NCBI RefSeq assembly: GCF_947500255.1
Contig: NZ_CANMRL010000001.1
Location: 372,001-436,000, forward strand
Direction: 5' to 3'
Source: an uncultured Psychroserpens sp.
GTDB taxonomy: Bacteria; Bacteroidota; Bacteroidia; Flavobacteriales; Flavobacteriaceae
Length of the DNA: 64,000 nt
Of the stretch, positions 8,887 through 17,385 are shown piece by piece. The first letter of the stretch is position 1, and every line of letters begins with the position of its first letter. The notes under the pieces were generated by a model. It was not told where the DNA came from, did not search any database, and was given only the letters and a program-made list of their open reading frames with translations. Made by a program: the position numbers and the translations under genes.

Positions 8887-9713
8887 TGAGACTAATAGTA
8901 ATATGCCTTCTGTTTTCGTTTTCAGTATATGGACAAAACACCTATCAGAAAAATCCATTTGAAAATGGAACTATTAAATCTGAAGGCTGGTTAGACAATA
9001 ATCTAAAAACAAAGTATTGGAAATTTTATCATGAAAATGGCCAACTTTCTGAAGAAGGTCATTATAATAACGATAAGAAAAATGGCTTCTGGAAGTTTTA
9101 CAATGCTAAAGGTCAACTTCAAAAAGAAGGGTATTTCAAAAATGGTTTAAGGGCTGGCTATTGGAAAATCTACGATAAAAATAGTATTATCCAAGAAGGA
9201 AACTATAGCAATGGAAAACGAATAAACCATTGGAAGTTTTATTATGCTAATAACGCATTAAAAGAAGAAGGGCATTATTCTAATGATCTAAAAACCAAAT
9301 ATTGGAAATCGTATTACAAAAATGGTCGACTTGAAAAAGAAGGGCATTTTAGGCACAATAAAACGACTGGCTATTGGAGGTTTTATCATAAAAATGGACA
9401 ATTGGAAAAAGATGGTGAGTTTAAGTTAGGAAAATTCACTAGCTATTGGCAATTTTACAACCTAAATGGAAAAAAGACATCTGAAGGTCATTACGTTAAT
9501 GGGAAAAAGAAAAATTGGTGGTTGTTTTATGATTCTGAAGAAAAGATAAATCATAAATGTCAATTAGATAACAATCAAAAAAACGGGTATTGTCTAATGT
9601 ATAAAAATGAAAAACTGGTTTCGGCCGTTAAATATTCCAAAGGAAAAAAAATAAAAGAATGGACGGATTTAGCGTCATTTAAAAAAGAAAATAAACTCAG
9701 CGATCTTAAATGA
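8886..9713 (+). CDS. Secreted MORN-repeat (YwqK-like) protein
   Basis: A 275-residue protein with a short signal peptide (ending VYGQ) followed by about nine degenerate repeats of roughly 23 residues, of the form G-W-x-FY-x-NG-L-EG-Y. These are MORN_2 repeats, often labelled YwqK-family antitoxin; nothing resembling a toxin is adjacent, so that label is probably misleading here. Repeats of this kind form elongated beta-hairpin surfaces for binding. It overlaps the iron-sulfur gene by 1 base and the next glycosyltransferase by 4 (ATGA), so it is translated as part of the operon. Confidence 0.85.
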   Translation: MRLIVICLLFSFSVYGQNTYQKNPFENGTIKSEGWLDNNLKTKYWKFYHENGQLSEEGHYNNDKKNGFWKFYNAKGQLQKEGYFKNGLRAGYWKIYDKNSIIQEGNYSNGKRINHWKFYYANNALKEEGHYSNDLKTKYWKSYYKNGRLEKEGHFRHNKTTGYWRFYHKNGQLEKDGEFKLGKFTSYWQFYNLNGKKTSEGHYVNGKKKNWWLFYDSEEKINHKCQLDNNQKNGYCLMYKNEKLVSAVKYSKGKKIKEWTDLASFKKENKLSDLK

Positions 9714-10408
9714 CCAAAATTAAAGTGATTATTCCTGCTTATAACGAAGCAGATTCTATAACGCATGTTATAAAAGATATTCCAGACATTGTAAACGAAG
9801 TTATTGTAGTGAGCAATAATTCTAACGACGATACCGAAATCAATGCGAAAAATGCAGGAGCTACTGTACTTACTGAACAAAATAGAGGTTATGGTTATGC
9901 CTGTTTGAAAGGAATGCATTATATCGCCAGCCAACCAGAACCAGAGCATCCAGATATTTTAGTATTTCTCGATGGTGATTACAGTGATTACCCTGAAGAG
10001 CTAACAAAGATTGTTGCACCTATAATTGATAATAATATTGATTTTGTTATTGGAGCACGAGTTAAGAGTCTGAGAGAAAAAGGGTCTATGACAGGTCCGC
10101 AAATCTTTGGAAATTGGCTAGCTACTACATTGATGACTTTGTTTTTTAGAGCTAAGTTTTCAGATTTAGGTCCTTTTAGAGCGATTAAGTATGAGAAACT
10201 TCTTCAATTAAAAATGGAAGATAAGACCTATGGCTGGACCGTAGAAATGCAACTCAAGGCATTACGACAAAAATTGAGCTACACTGAGGTCCCTGTAAAC
10301 TATAGAAATAGAATAGGCGTCTCAAAAGTTTCAGGTACGGTAAAAGGTGCTATATTTGCAGGCGTAAAAATCCTAGGCTGGATTTTTAAATACAGTTTTA
10401 AAAAATGA
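9710..10408 (+). CDS. Family 2 glycosyltransferase, polyprenyl-phosphate type
   Basis: A 232-residue GT2 enzyme resembling dolichol-phosphate mannosyltransferase / polyprenyl-phosphate sugar synthases. KVIIPAYNEADSI opens the nucleotide-sugar binding fold and VFLDGDYSDYP supplies the metal-binding acidic motif near residue 90. YGWTVEMQLKAL and VPVNYRNRIGVSKVSGT are typical of the group. It lacks long C-terminal membrane helices, so it probably acts at the cytoplasmic membrane face. It overlaps its neighbours by 4 bases on both sides. It could charge a lipid carrier used by the GT-C enzyme two genes downstream; that is inference. Confidence 0.85.
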   Translation: MTKIKVIIPAYNEADSITHVIKDIPDIVNEVIVVSNNSNDDTEINAKNAGATVLTEQNRGYGYACLKGMHYIASQPEPEHPDILVFLDGDYSDYPEELTKIVAPIIDNNIDFVIGARVKSLREKGSMTGPQIFGNWLATTLMTLFFRAKFSDLGPFRAIKYEKLLQLKMEDKTYGWTVEMQLKALRQKLSYTEVPVNYRNRIGVSKVSGTVKGAIFAGVKILGWIFKYSFKK

Positions 10409-11895
10409 TTCTTGAAACGACCATAATTGTCATTTACACCATTGCTATCATACTTATTTTTATGTATGCTTTAGCACAGCTCAACCTACTCTTTAATTAC
10501 TTGTCTTCGAAAAGAGCAGATACGACTTGTGACACTTTTGATTTATCTAACCCAGATGAAATTCCTTTAGTGACCATACAATTACCTGTATACAATGAGA
10601 TGTACGTAATGGAGCGCCTGTTAGACAATATTGCGCGTATAGATTACCCTAAAGACAAATTAGAAATACAAGTTCTAGATGATTCAACAGACGAAACTGT
10701 TGAGACCACACGAAAGCATGTAGAAAAATTACGAGCAACTGGCTTAGACATTAAACAGATTACTAGAACAGATAGGACTGGATTTAAAGCTGGAGCACTT
10801 AAAGAAGGTTTAGAAATTGCTAAAGGCGAGTTTATTGCCATTTTCGATGCAGATTTCCTTCCAAAGAAAAACTGGTTGAAACGTACAATCCCATATTTTA
10901 AACAGCCAGATATTGGCGTTGTTCAAACACGTTGGGGACATATCAATAGAAACTATTCTATTCTCACAAAAATTCAAGCATTTGCTTTAGATGCACACTT
11001 TACCTTAGAACAAGTTGGACGAAACAGTAAAGGTCATTTTATCAATTTTAATGGTACTGCTGGCATATGGCGTAAAGAATGTATTTTAGATGCTGGAAAC
11101 TGGGAAGGAGACACCTTAACAGAAGATTTGGATCTAAGTTATAGAGCACAACTCAAAAACTGGAAGTTTAAATATTTAGAAGATGTTGAAACACCTGCCG
11201 AATTGCCTGTAGTAATTAGCGCAGCGCGTTCACAACAATTTAGATGGAATAAAGGAGGTGCCGAAAATTTTAGAAAAATGCTTTGGCGCGTTTTAAAATC
11301 TAAAAATATTTCGACCAAGACTAAAGTCCACGGCCTCTTACATTTACTCAATAGCACCATGTTTTTAAATGTATTTATAGTTGCTGTGTTGAGTATTCCA
11401 ATGCTTTATATCAAAAACGAATATGCACATTTACGTTTTTACTTTTACTTTATGAGTTTCTTTGTAATGAGTACGGTAATTTTCTTTATCTGCTATTGGT
11501 TTATGTACAAGCAAATTTATGGAAGTGGTTTCAAGAGGTTTTTTGGTTATATAGGTATGTTTTTTACATTCTTCTCAATAGCCATGGGCTTTTCTTTACA
11601 TAACTCTATAGCTGTTCTTGAAGGACACATAGGAAAGCGAAGTGAGTTTGTTAGAACACCTAAATTTAATATTAGTACCATAAAAGACTCTTGGAAAGGC
11701 AACAAATACTTGCGCAAAAAACTATCCCTTAATGTCATTGTTGAAGGGCTCTTAATGCTTTATTTTGGATTTGGATTATACTATGCCTTTGTTGTTGGTG
11801 ATCAGGGTGGTGATTTTGGGTTATTTCCGTTCCACTTAATGTTATTTGTTGGATTTGGCTACGTCTTTTTCAAATCTCTATCTTCTAAAGTATAA
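10405..11895 (+). CDS. Processive-type membrane GT2 (cellulose/mannan synthase-like)
   Basis: A 496-residue membrane glycosyltransferase. It has one N-terminal helix, a cytoplasmic GT2 domain from about residue 45 to 290, then four or five helices. All the synthase motifs are present: LDDSTDET, DxD as FDADFLP near residue 147, TED as LTEDLDLSYRAQ near 238, and QQFRW near 276. The layout matches cellulose synthase and CslA-type mannan synthases, so a beta-linked polymer is plausible. The nearby GH113-like hydrolase weakly favours mannan, but the sugar cannot be read from sequence. Confidence 0.85.
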   Translation: MILETTIIVIYTIAIILIFMYALAQLNLLFNYLSSKRADTTCDTFDLSNPDEIPLVTIQLPVYNEMYVMERLLDNIARIDYPKDKLEIQVLDDSTDETVETTRKHVEKLRATGLDIKQITRTDRTGFKAGALKEGLEIAKGEFIAIFDADFLPKKNWLKRTIPYFKQPDIGVVQTRWGHINRNYSILTKIQAFALDAHFTLEQVGRNSKGHFINFNGTAGIWRKECILDAGNWEGDTLTEDLDLSYRAQLKNWKFKYLEDVETPAELPVVISAARSQQFRWNKGGAENFRKMLWRVLKSKNISTKTKVHGLLHLLNSTMFLNVFIVAVLSIPMLYIKNEYAHLRFYFYFMSFFVMSTVIFFICYWFMYKQIYGSGFKRFFGYIGMFFTFFSIAMGFSLHNSIAVLEGHIGKRSEFVRTPKFNISTIKDSWKGNKYLRKKLSLNVIVEGLLMLYFGFGLYYAFVVGDQGGDFGLFPFHLMLFVGFGYVFFKSLSSKV

Positions 11896-13268
11896 TGCAA
11901 TTCTGGAAACTTTATAAAGTTCCGTTACTGCTTACATTTGTTAGCCTTATTCTCTATTGGCTTTTCGCTTATGAACTCATAAGAACAGATTATACAACTC
12001 TTATTGTTTTATATTGTTTGCTTTGGTTGACCTTTATTTTTATTCTGAAATACGCCAAAACTCACTTAAAGTTCTTAACGATTATTGCGTTTTTAAGTCG
12101 TGCTATATTTATTCTAGCCATTCCCAATCTATCTCAAGACTTCTATAGGTTTATTTGGGATGGCCGTATGATTTTAGAAGGTTTAAATCCGTATTTATAT
12201 ACTCCCGAATCATTTATACAAGCAGGAACAGATTTGCCAGTATTACAAGCAGAAGCTTTATACGATGGAATGGGTGAACTCAATGGAAGTCATTACACTA
12301 ACTATCCTCCAATTAATCAACTATGTTTTACAATTGCCGCGTTGTTTTCTGGTCATAGTATTTTAGGTTCAGCACTTGTATTACGACTCTTAATTATTGC
12401 AGCGGACTTTGGTACACTATTCTTCGGAAAACGGCTTTTGAAGAAATTAAATATTCCTGTAAAAAATATCTTTTGGTATATTCTCAATCCGTTTATTATT
12501 ATTGAATTAACTGGAAATCTTCATTTTGAAGGCGTGATGATTTTCTTCCTTGTTTGGAGCTTATACTTACTACATTCTAAACGATGGAAATGGGCTGCAG
12601 TTGTTTTTGCTTTGTCGATTTCGGTAAAATTAATCCCATTGTTGTTTTTACCTTTATTCTTCTACTATTTTATCTCTTCGCGACCAACACCGAAAAAAGG
12701 GTTTTTAAATCTTATTGGATTTTATTCTATTATAGGTATTACTACACTCTTATTATTTGCGCCATTCTTTTCAACAGAATTTATAAACAACTATGCGCAA
12801 ACTGTTGGATTATGGTTTCAAAAATTTGAATTTAACGCCAGTGTCTATTATGTTGCAAGACATATTGGCTATTGGATTACAGGTTATAATGAAATTGCTA
12901 TAATTGGTAAAATATTACCAGCTCTGGTTTTTGTTTTTATCATTTCGTTAGCATTTTTTAAGAAACATGTTGATTTAAAAAGGCTCATAACGCATATGTT
13001 ATTTGCATTTACTTTCTATTTATTTCTAAGTACAACTATTCACCCATGGTATGTTGCTATGCTTTTGATTTTATGTGTGTTTACTGATTATAAGTTTCCT
13101 ATAGTGTGGAGTTTTATTATCATACTAAGTTATCTAGCATACATAAACCTCAATAAAGCCGATAAGTCTGAAAACTTATGGATAATTGCCTTAGAATACA
13201 CGATTGTATATGGCGTTTTTATTTGGGAAGTTTTCATAAGAAAGCCGTCTCAAAAAATTGAGGCTTGA
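11895..13268 (+). CDS. Polytopic GT-C-like glycosyltransferase
   Basis: A 457-residue protein almost entirely of hydrophobic helices (about eleven), with an early extracytoplasmic acidic motif in QDFYRFIWDGRMILEGLNP near residues 78-96. This architecture fits GT-C / GT87-like mannosyltransferases that use lipid-linked sugars on the outer face of the membrane. It is the last gene of the six-gene operon, with its ATG overlapping the preceding TAA. The donor is plausibly made by the polyprenyl-phosphate GT2 two genes upstream; donor and acceptor are unproven. Confidence 0.8.
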   Translation: MQFWKLYKVPLLLTFVSLILYWLFAYELIRTDYTTLIVLYCLLWLTFIFILKYAKTHLKFLTIIAFLSRAIFILAIPNLSQDFYRFIWDGRMILEGLNPYLYTPESFIQAGTDLPVLQAEALYDGMGELNGSHYTNYPPINQLCFTIAALFSGHSILGSALVLRLLIIAADFGTLFFGKRLLKKLNIPVKNIFWYILNPFIIIELTGNLHFEGVMIFFLVWSLYLLHSKRWKWAAVVFALSISVKLIPLLFLPLFFYYFISSRPTPKKGFLNLIGFYSIIGITTLLLFAPFFSTEFINNYAQTVGLWFQKFEFNASVYYVARHIGYWITGYNEIAIIGKILPALVFVFIISLAFFKKHVDLKRLITHMLFAFTFYLFLSTTIHPWYVAMLLILCVFTDYKFPIVWSFIIILSYLAYINLNKADKSENLWIIALEYTIVYGVFIWEVFIRKPSQKIEA

Positions 13269-13292
13269 TCTTAAAGCTTGGGAAGACTAATT

Positions 13293-13598
13293 TTAGTCGT
13301 CGCTCGTTAACCCTGGATCTTGAACCGCTTCTGGATCGTCATTATCAAAAGCCTCATAATCATCTTCATCATAATTTTGCATTGTTACAGCTAGTTTGGT
13401 ACTTACCTTTACCAAATATTTGGTATCATCTGTAGTAACTTCAACTGCTTCAACAATTTCATTTTTGGCGTTTGTAAATGAAATAATATGGCCATCATCA
13501 TATCCATATGGATATTTTTCTACTAATAAAGCTAAAATTTCAGGTGTCAACTTTTTAAAATCAACAATAACACGCTTTAAACTGTCTTTTTTATTCAT
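13293..13598 (-). CDS. Conserved-looking small acidic protein, unknown
   Basis: A 101-residue cytoplasmic protein I do not recognise. The first 70 residues look folded (KKLTPEILALLVEKYPYGYD, then beta-like segments with VEAVEVTTDDTKYLVKV), and the last 25 are highly acidic and probably disordered. There is no signal peptide or membrane segment. It is convergent with the glycosyltransferase operon, whose last stop is 24 bases away, and it has its own upstream region. It is probably a real gene because of its well-formed composition. Confidence 0.7.
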   Translation of the reverse strand: MNKKDSLKRVIVDFKKLTPEILALLVEKYPYGYDDGHIISFTNAKNEIVEAVEVTTDDTKYLVKVSTKLAVTMQNYDEDDYEAFDNDDPEAVQDPGLTSDD

Positions 13599-13886
13599 AA
13601 TTGTATATACCTAGTAGGTTAGAATTAAGATATAACACTCCCTTATTAATATTTAAATAAATCAATAGCTAGTATTAAAATTAAAAAAATAATTTGAGCT
13701 AAAGTAAATTATTTATTGCTAGTCATTAAAATTGAATATTAAATATAGGTTAAGGATTGAAAGTTTATTAACGTTAAAGTCTGATTACTTTTTCTTAGAA
13801 AACCTTAGATTTCATACTTTTATTAAAATTTCACTCACTGAAAAAGCATTTTCGCTAAATGAGAACTTGAGCTTACTCACTATCAT
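13599..13886. other. AT-rich intergenic region
   Basis: About 290 bases between the divergent 101-residue gene and the promoter of the CarboxypepD_reg-like gene. It is very AT-rich with short A and T runs. I see no ORF, tRNA-like fold or convincing hairpin. It presumably carries the minus-strand promoter of the 101-residue gene, which I could not identify. Confidence 0.5.
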
Positions 13887-13917
13887 TTGAAAACTCAAAG
13901 TGAAGTCTATAGATTTG
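13887..13917 (+). promoter_or_regulatory. Flavobacterial-type promoter
   Basis: TTG at 13887-13889, a 20-base spacer, and TAGATTTG at 13910-13917 match the Bacteroidota sigma consensus TTG-N17-23-TAnnTTTG exactly. Transcription would start near 13923. This decides the start of the next gene: the in-frame TTG at 13887 is part of the promoter, so translation must begin at the ATG at 13941. Confidence 0.75.
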
Positions 13918-13940
13918 ATGTAAACAAAACAATTATAATT

Positions 13941-14369
13941 ATGAAAACACTAACGATGAAAAGAATTGCACAAACCTTAGGTGTAATAAGTATTGTAATG
14001 ATTGCCGCAGTTATCTCTAATCCGCTATATGCACAAACGCAAGTTACTGCATCTGCTACAGCTGTTGGTCAACAAATGACGATCAAAGGGAAAGTAAGTG
14101 ATGACAAAGGACCATTACCTGGAGTTAACATTGTACTTAAAGGTAGCAAGGTTGGGGCTATTACTGATGGAAAAGGTGAGTTTACATTTCCGAAGGCATT
14201 AAGCTCAGGAGACATTTTGGTATTTAGCTTCTTAGGTTATGAAAAGCAAGAGGTTAAAATTGATTCAAATACAACATTTATCAATTTAGTATTATCAACC
14301 GATCTTGTTGAGATCATGGGAGCTGTATCTACAGATAAACCATATAAATCTAAGCGCTCAAAAAATTAA
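13941..14369 (+). CDS. CarboxypepD_reg-like secreted protein
   Basis: A 142-residue secreted protein. The signal peptide ends near NPLYAQ. The mature part is one carboxypeptidase-D regulatory-like beta-sandwich: IKGKVSDDKGPLPGVNIVLK, then GAITDGKGEFTF and LVFSFLGYEKQEV. This module normally forms the N-terminus of SusC/TonB-dependent receptors; here it stands alone with a short basic tail. The start was chosen at 13941 because the longer frame would begin inside the promoter. The transglutaminase-like gene follows after 16 bases. The role is unknown; adhesion or envelope binding is likely. Confidence 0.82.
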   Translation: MKTLTMKRIAQTLGVISIVMIAAVISNPLYAQTQVTASATAVGQQMTIKGKVSDDKGPLPGVNIVLKGSKVGAITDGKGEFTFPKALSSGDILVFSFLGYEKQEVKIDSNTTFINLVLSTDLVEIMGAVSTDKPYKSKRSKN

Positions 14370-14385
14370 TATAGCATTTGTTTAG

Positions 14386-15399
14386 ATGAAAACAAGGCTA
14401 TTTGTACTGCTCTTCATAGTTGCATTTCAAACGCATGCACAATTATCTGACTTTGAACATATCAATTTTCGAAAAGCAGATAGTGCGGCAATGGCATGCA
14501 AAGATGAGGGGCTTAGTAATTTACCAGAATTAGCTTATAAACTCACTTCTAATTTAGATACAGATGTAGAACGCTTTAGAGCCATTTATTTATGGGTTTG
14601 CTCTAACATTGCAAATGATTACAGTCTGTATCAAAAAAATAAGAGAAAACGCTACAAGTATAAAAACGATAGTATAAAACTCAATGCTTGGAATACGCGT
14701 TTAAAAAAAGAAATTTTCCGTAAACTCTTAAAACAAAAACGAACCATTTGCACAGGTTATGCTTATATCTTACAAGAGCTTTCGAAAATGGCCAACCTCA
14801 ATTGTAAAATCGTTCATGGGTTTGGACGAACGAGCATGACAGATGTCGAAAAGCTTGATGCTCCAAATCACTCATGGAATGTCATTCAACTTAACGGAAA
14901 GTGGTATCTCTGCGATCCAACTTGGGCTAGTGGGATACCAAATCCTGAAACAAATGAATTTGAATTTCAATATAACGATGGGATGTTTCTTACCAACCCG
15001 AAACTCTTTGCTGTAAACCATTTCCCTATAGATGATAGATGGATGCTTCTAAAGGAAAACAAGCCAACATTCGACGAATTTCTTAATGCTCCAGTTATTT
15101 ATGGCAAGGCCTATACCAACTTAACGGGTCATGATGCACCAAAAAAAATGCATCATATTATTCAAAAGAATGAAAAAGTTGTCTTTAAATATCAACTTCA
15201 TAAATCAGTTGAAGAAGATGATATCAAGTTTCTCATTGACAATGGCTATCATAACAAAAAAATAAAGCCTACATCTACTCTTATTGAGAACGAGAATTTA
15301 ACTCTAGAACACCTATTTGATACTAAAGGGTTTTACGATGTACATTTATACATTGGTGAAGATTTAATTTCAACATATACAGTAAAAGTAAAAAGTTGA
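14386..15399 (+). CDS. Secreted transglutaminase-like domain protein
   Basis: A 337-residue exported protein with a signal peptide ending THAQ. The transglutaminase-like core holds a complete catalytic triad: Cys122 in TICTGYAYILQ, His162 in NHSWN and Asp177 in CDPTWASG. The family includes peptidases and amidases related to papain; the bacterial secreted members are mostly uncharacterised. The C-terminal 100 residues look like a beta-rich accessory domain. It probably shares the promoter of the CarboxypepD_reg-like gene 16 bases upstream. Confidence 0.85.
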   Translation: MKTRLFVLLFIVAFQTHAQLSDFEHINFRKADSAAMACKDEGLSNLPELAYKLTSNLDTDVERFRAIYLWVCSNIANDYSLYQKNKRKRYKYKNDSIKLNAWNTRLKKEIFRKLLKQKRTICTGYAYILQELSKMANLNCKIVHGFGRTSMTDVEKLDAPNHSWNVIQLNGKWYLCDPTWASGIPNPETNEFEFQYNDGMFLTNPKLFAVNHFPIDDRWMLLKENKPTFDEFLNAPVIYGKAYTNLTGHDAPKKMHHIIQKNEKVVFKYQLHKSVEEDDIKFLIDNGYHNKKIKPTSTLIENENLTLEHLFDTKGFYDVHLYIGEDLISTYTVKVKS

Positions 15400-15404
15400 A
15401 TACT

Positions 15405-15944
15405 ATGTCTAAAGTTACTATACACATGGTTTCAAGCTTAGATGGTTTTATAGCCAAAAAAGATGGAACTGTATCATGGCTTCAATCTAAAGACACTTAT
15501 GATAAAGGAATCACCCTCTCTCAAGAAGATATAGAAAACTACCTCAAAACGATACACTGTTATGTTATGGGCTCAAAAACCTACGAACATGCATTAGAGT
15601 TAGGATGGCCTTATGGCGATAAGCCTGTTTATGTATTAAGTCATAGATCTTTGAAATCAGACAAAAAAAATGTCATGTTCTTTTCGGGAGATATAAACAA
15701 ACTCATAACCCATAAACTTAAACCTAAGTATGAGAATATATGGGTTGTTGGAGGCGCAATGATTACCAAAGAAGTAATTCGTTTGAAATTAGCAAATGAA
15801 ATTATCATTTCAATGATGCCAATTATTCTTGGTGACGGCACACTCTTTTTCGATTTTATTGGTCAAGAACACAATCTTCATCTAAAAGATGTTACGGCTT
15901 ATAAAGATGGAATGGTAGAGTTAACTTATGATATAAAACAATAA
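15405..15944 (+). CDS. RibD C-terminal / dihydrofolate-reductase-like protein
   Basis: A 179-residue cytoplasmic protein of the RibD_C fold, often annotated as dihydrofolate reductase family protein. It has VTIHMVSSLDGFIAKKDG at the start, VMGSKTYEHAL in the middle, and NIWVVGGAMITKE as the NADPH-binding glycine region. The actual substrate is unknown; most such proteins are neither folate nor riboflavin enzymes. I chose the ATG at 15405; an in-frame TTG at 15396 would overlap the preceding stop and adds only three residues. Confidence 0.85.
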   Translation: MSKVTIHMVSSLDGFIAKKDGTVSWLQSKDTYDKGITLSQEDIENYLKTIHCYVMGSKTYEHALELGWPYGDKPVYVLSHRSLKSDKKNVMFFSGDINKLITHKLKPKYENIWVVGGAMITKEVIRLKLANEIIISMMPIILGDGTLFFDFIGQEHNLHLKDVTAYKDGMVELTYDIKQ

Positions 15945-15957
15945 TACAAACTATATT

Positions 15958-16317
15958 TTGAACATCGAAGACTACCGAACATATTGTCTATCTAAACAAG
16001 GAGTTACAGAATCATTACCGTTTCCTAAACTTCAAAATGTTCTTGTGTTTAAAGTGGCAGGAAAAATGTTTACAGCAACAGATATTGATACGTTCTCAAG
16101 TTTCAGTATAAAATGCATACCAGAAACTATAGATGACCTAAGAGCTCAATACTCTGCTCTTGAAGAACCATCCTATTTCAGTAAAAAACATTGGAGTAAA
16201 GTTCTGGTAGATGGAAGCATTAAAGATGAAACGCTATACAGTTGGCTAGATATTTCTTATGATTTAGTTGTTTCTAAGCTTACAAAAAAACAAAGACGTC
16301 TTCTACAGCAGCAGTAA
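15958..16317 (+). CDS. MmcQ/YjbR family protein
   Basis: A 119-residue YjbR/MmcQ-like protein (CyaY-like fold). NIEDYRTYCLSKQGVTESLP is the typical N-terminus, with KMFTATDID and the C-terminal KKHWSKVLVDG and LYSWLDISYDLVV. The start is TTG at 15958, because the family pattern begins immediately after it and no ATG is available. The function is unknown; a DNA-binding role is sometimes stated for the family but not visible here. It follows the RibD-like gene by 13 bases. Confidence 0.82.
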   Translation: MNIEDYRTYCLSKQGVTESLPFPKLQNVLVFKVAGKMFTATDIDTFSSFSIKCIPETIDDLRAQYSALEEPSYFSKKHWSKVLVDGSIKDETLYSWLDISYDLVVSKLTKKQRRLLQQQ

Positions 16318-16479
16318 AACTAAATGAAAATTTCAACTTGTAAGTCTAAGTCTGTTTTTTAATATTTAAATTTTAAAAACCAAGTGTTTTCACTTCGGTT
16401 CAGTTTCTTTTACTAAATTAGTATCCTATGCCAACTTATGTTTTAAAAACGTGTTGTCAATAATTTTTAAATACGATTA

Positions 16480-17373
16480 GTGAAAAGAGCAATAAAAAAA
16501 ATAGTCGACAAATTACCATACGTCAAAGGGTTAAAAGCGCAATTAGACCAACTACATGTTCCACCAGGACATTATTATTCACCAACAATATCGAAAGAAG
16601 ATCTCGTAAAACGATCTAAAAACATCTGGAAAGATCATCCAAGGCAAATTATTGGATTGAATCTTAATGAGGAATCTCAATTGAGTTTACTCGACGAATT
16701 TGCTGCCTATTACAAAGAATTACCTTTTGAAGCTACTGAAAAAGAAGGGTTGCGCTATTATTATGAGAACCGAATGTATAGTTATTCCGATGCTATATTT
16801 CTTTTTTGTGTGCTCAGAAAGTATACACCAAAACGTATTATTGAAGTTGGATCTGGGTTTAGTTCTGCAGTTACATTAGACACTAATAATTTGTTCTTCG
16901 ATAACAACATGGAGTGTACTTTTATTGAGCCTTATCCAGAACGGTTAAACTCGCTTCTTTTTGAAAGTGATTCGATTAGACTTCTCCAAAAACCTGTTCA
17001 GGATGTTGAACTTTCGCTTTTTGAAGAATTGGAAGCCAACGATATTCTATTTATTGATTCTACGCATGTTTCTAAAACTGGTAGCGATGTTAACTTTCTT
17101 ATGTTTGACGTTTTACCACGATTGAAAAAAGGTGTGAAAATTCATTTTCATGATATATTCTATCCTTTTGAATATCCGAAACGTTGGGTCATAGATGGTA
17201 AACGAAGCTGGAATGAAGATTATTTATTACGTGCTTTTTTAGCATACAATGATAAGTTCAAAATCATCGCGTTCAATACATTTTTAGAAGAATTTCATGA
17301 AGATTGGTTTAAAGCCAATATGCCTTTATGCTTAAAGAATAGAGGTGGAAGTATCTGGTTGGAGGTACAATAA
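16480..17373 (+). CDS. Class I SAM-dependent methyltransferase
   Basis: A 297-residue soluble protein. The SAM-binding glycine motif is IIEVGSGFSSAVTL near residue 119, followed by the acidic FIEPYPERL, and NDILFIDSTHV at the motif IV position. A late FHDIF motif is common in methyltransferases acting on carbohydrates or natural products (Methyltransf_24-like). Translation starts at GTG 16480. It is preceded by 160 AT-rich bases and convergent with the RluB-like gene. The substrate is unknown. Confidence 0.8.
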   Translation: MKRAIKKIVDKLPYVKGLKAQLDQLHVPPGHYYSPTISKEDLVKRSKNIWKDHPRQIIGLNLNEESQLSLLDEFAAYYKELPFEATEKEGLRYYYENRMYSYSDAIFLFCVLRKYTPKRIIEVGSGFSSAVTLDTNNLFFDNNMECTFIEPYPERLNSLLFESDSIRLLQKPVQDVELSLFEELEANDILFIDSTHVSKTGSDVNFLMFDVLPRLKKGVKIHFHDIFYPFEYPKRWVIDGKRSWNEDYLLRAFLAYNDKFKIIAFNTFLEEFHEDWFKANMPLCLKNRGGSIWLEVQ

Positions 17374-17385
17374 AATAAGACGCTA

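Noticed and set aside
8886-9713. Toxin-antitoxin antitoxin (YwqK label)
   Set aside because: No toxin-like partner adjacent; neighbours are redox and glycosyltransferase genes, so the MORN-repeat description is safer.
13887-13940. In-frame TTG start adding 18 residues to the CarboxypepD_reg-like gene
   Set aside because: The region is the promoter itself (TTG-N20-TAGATTTG), and the ATG at 13941 gives a proper signal peptide.
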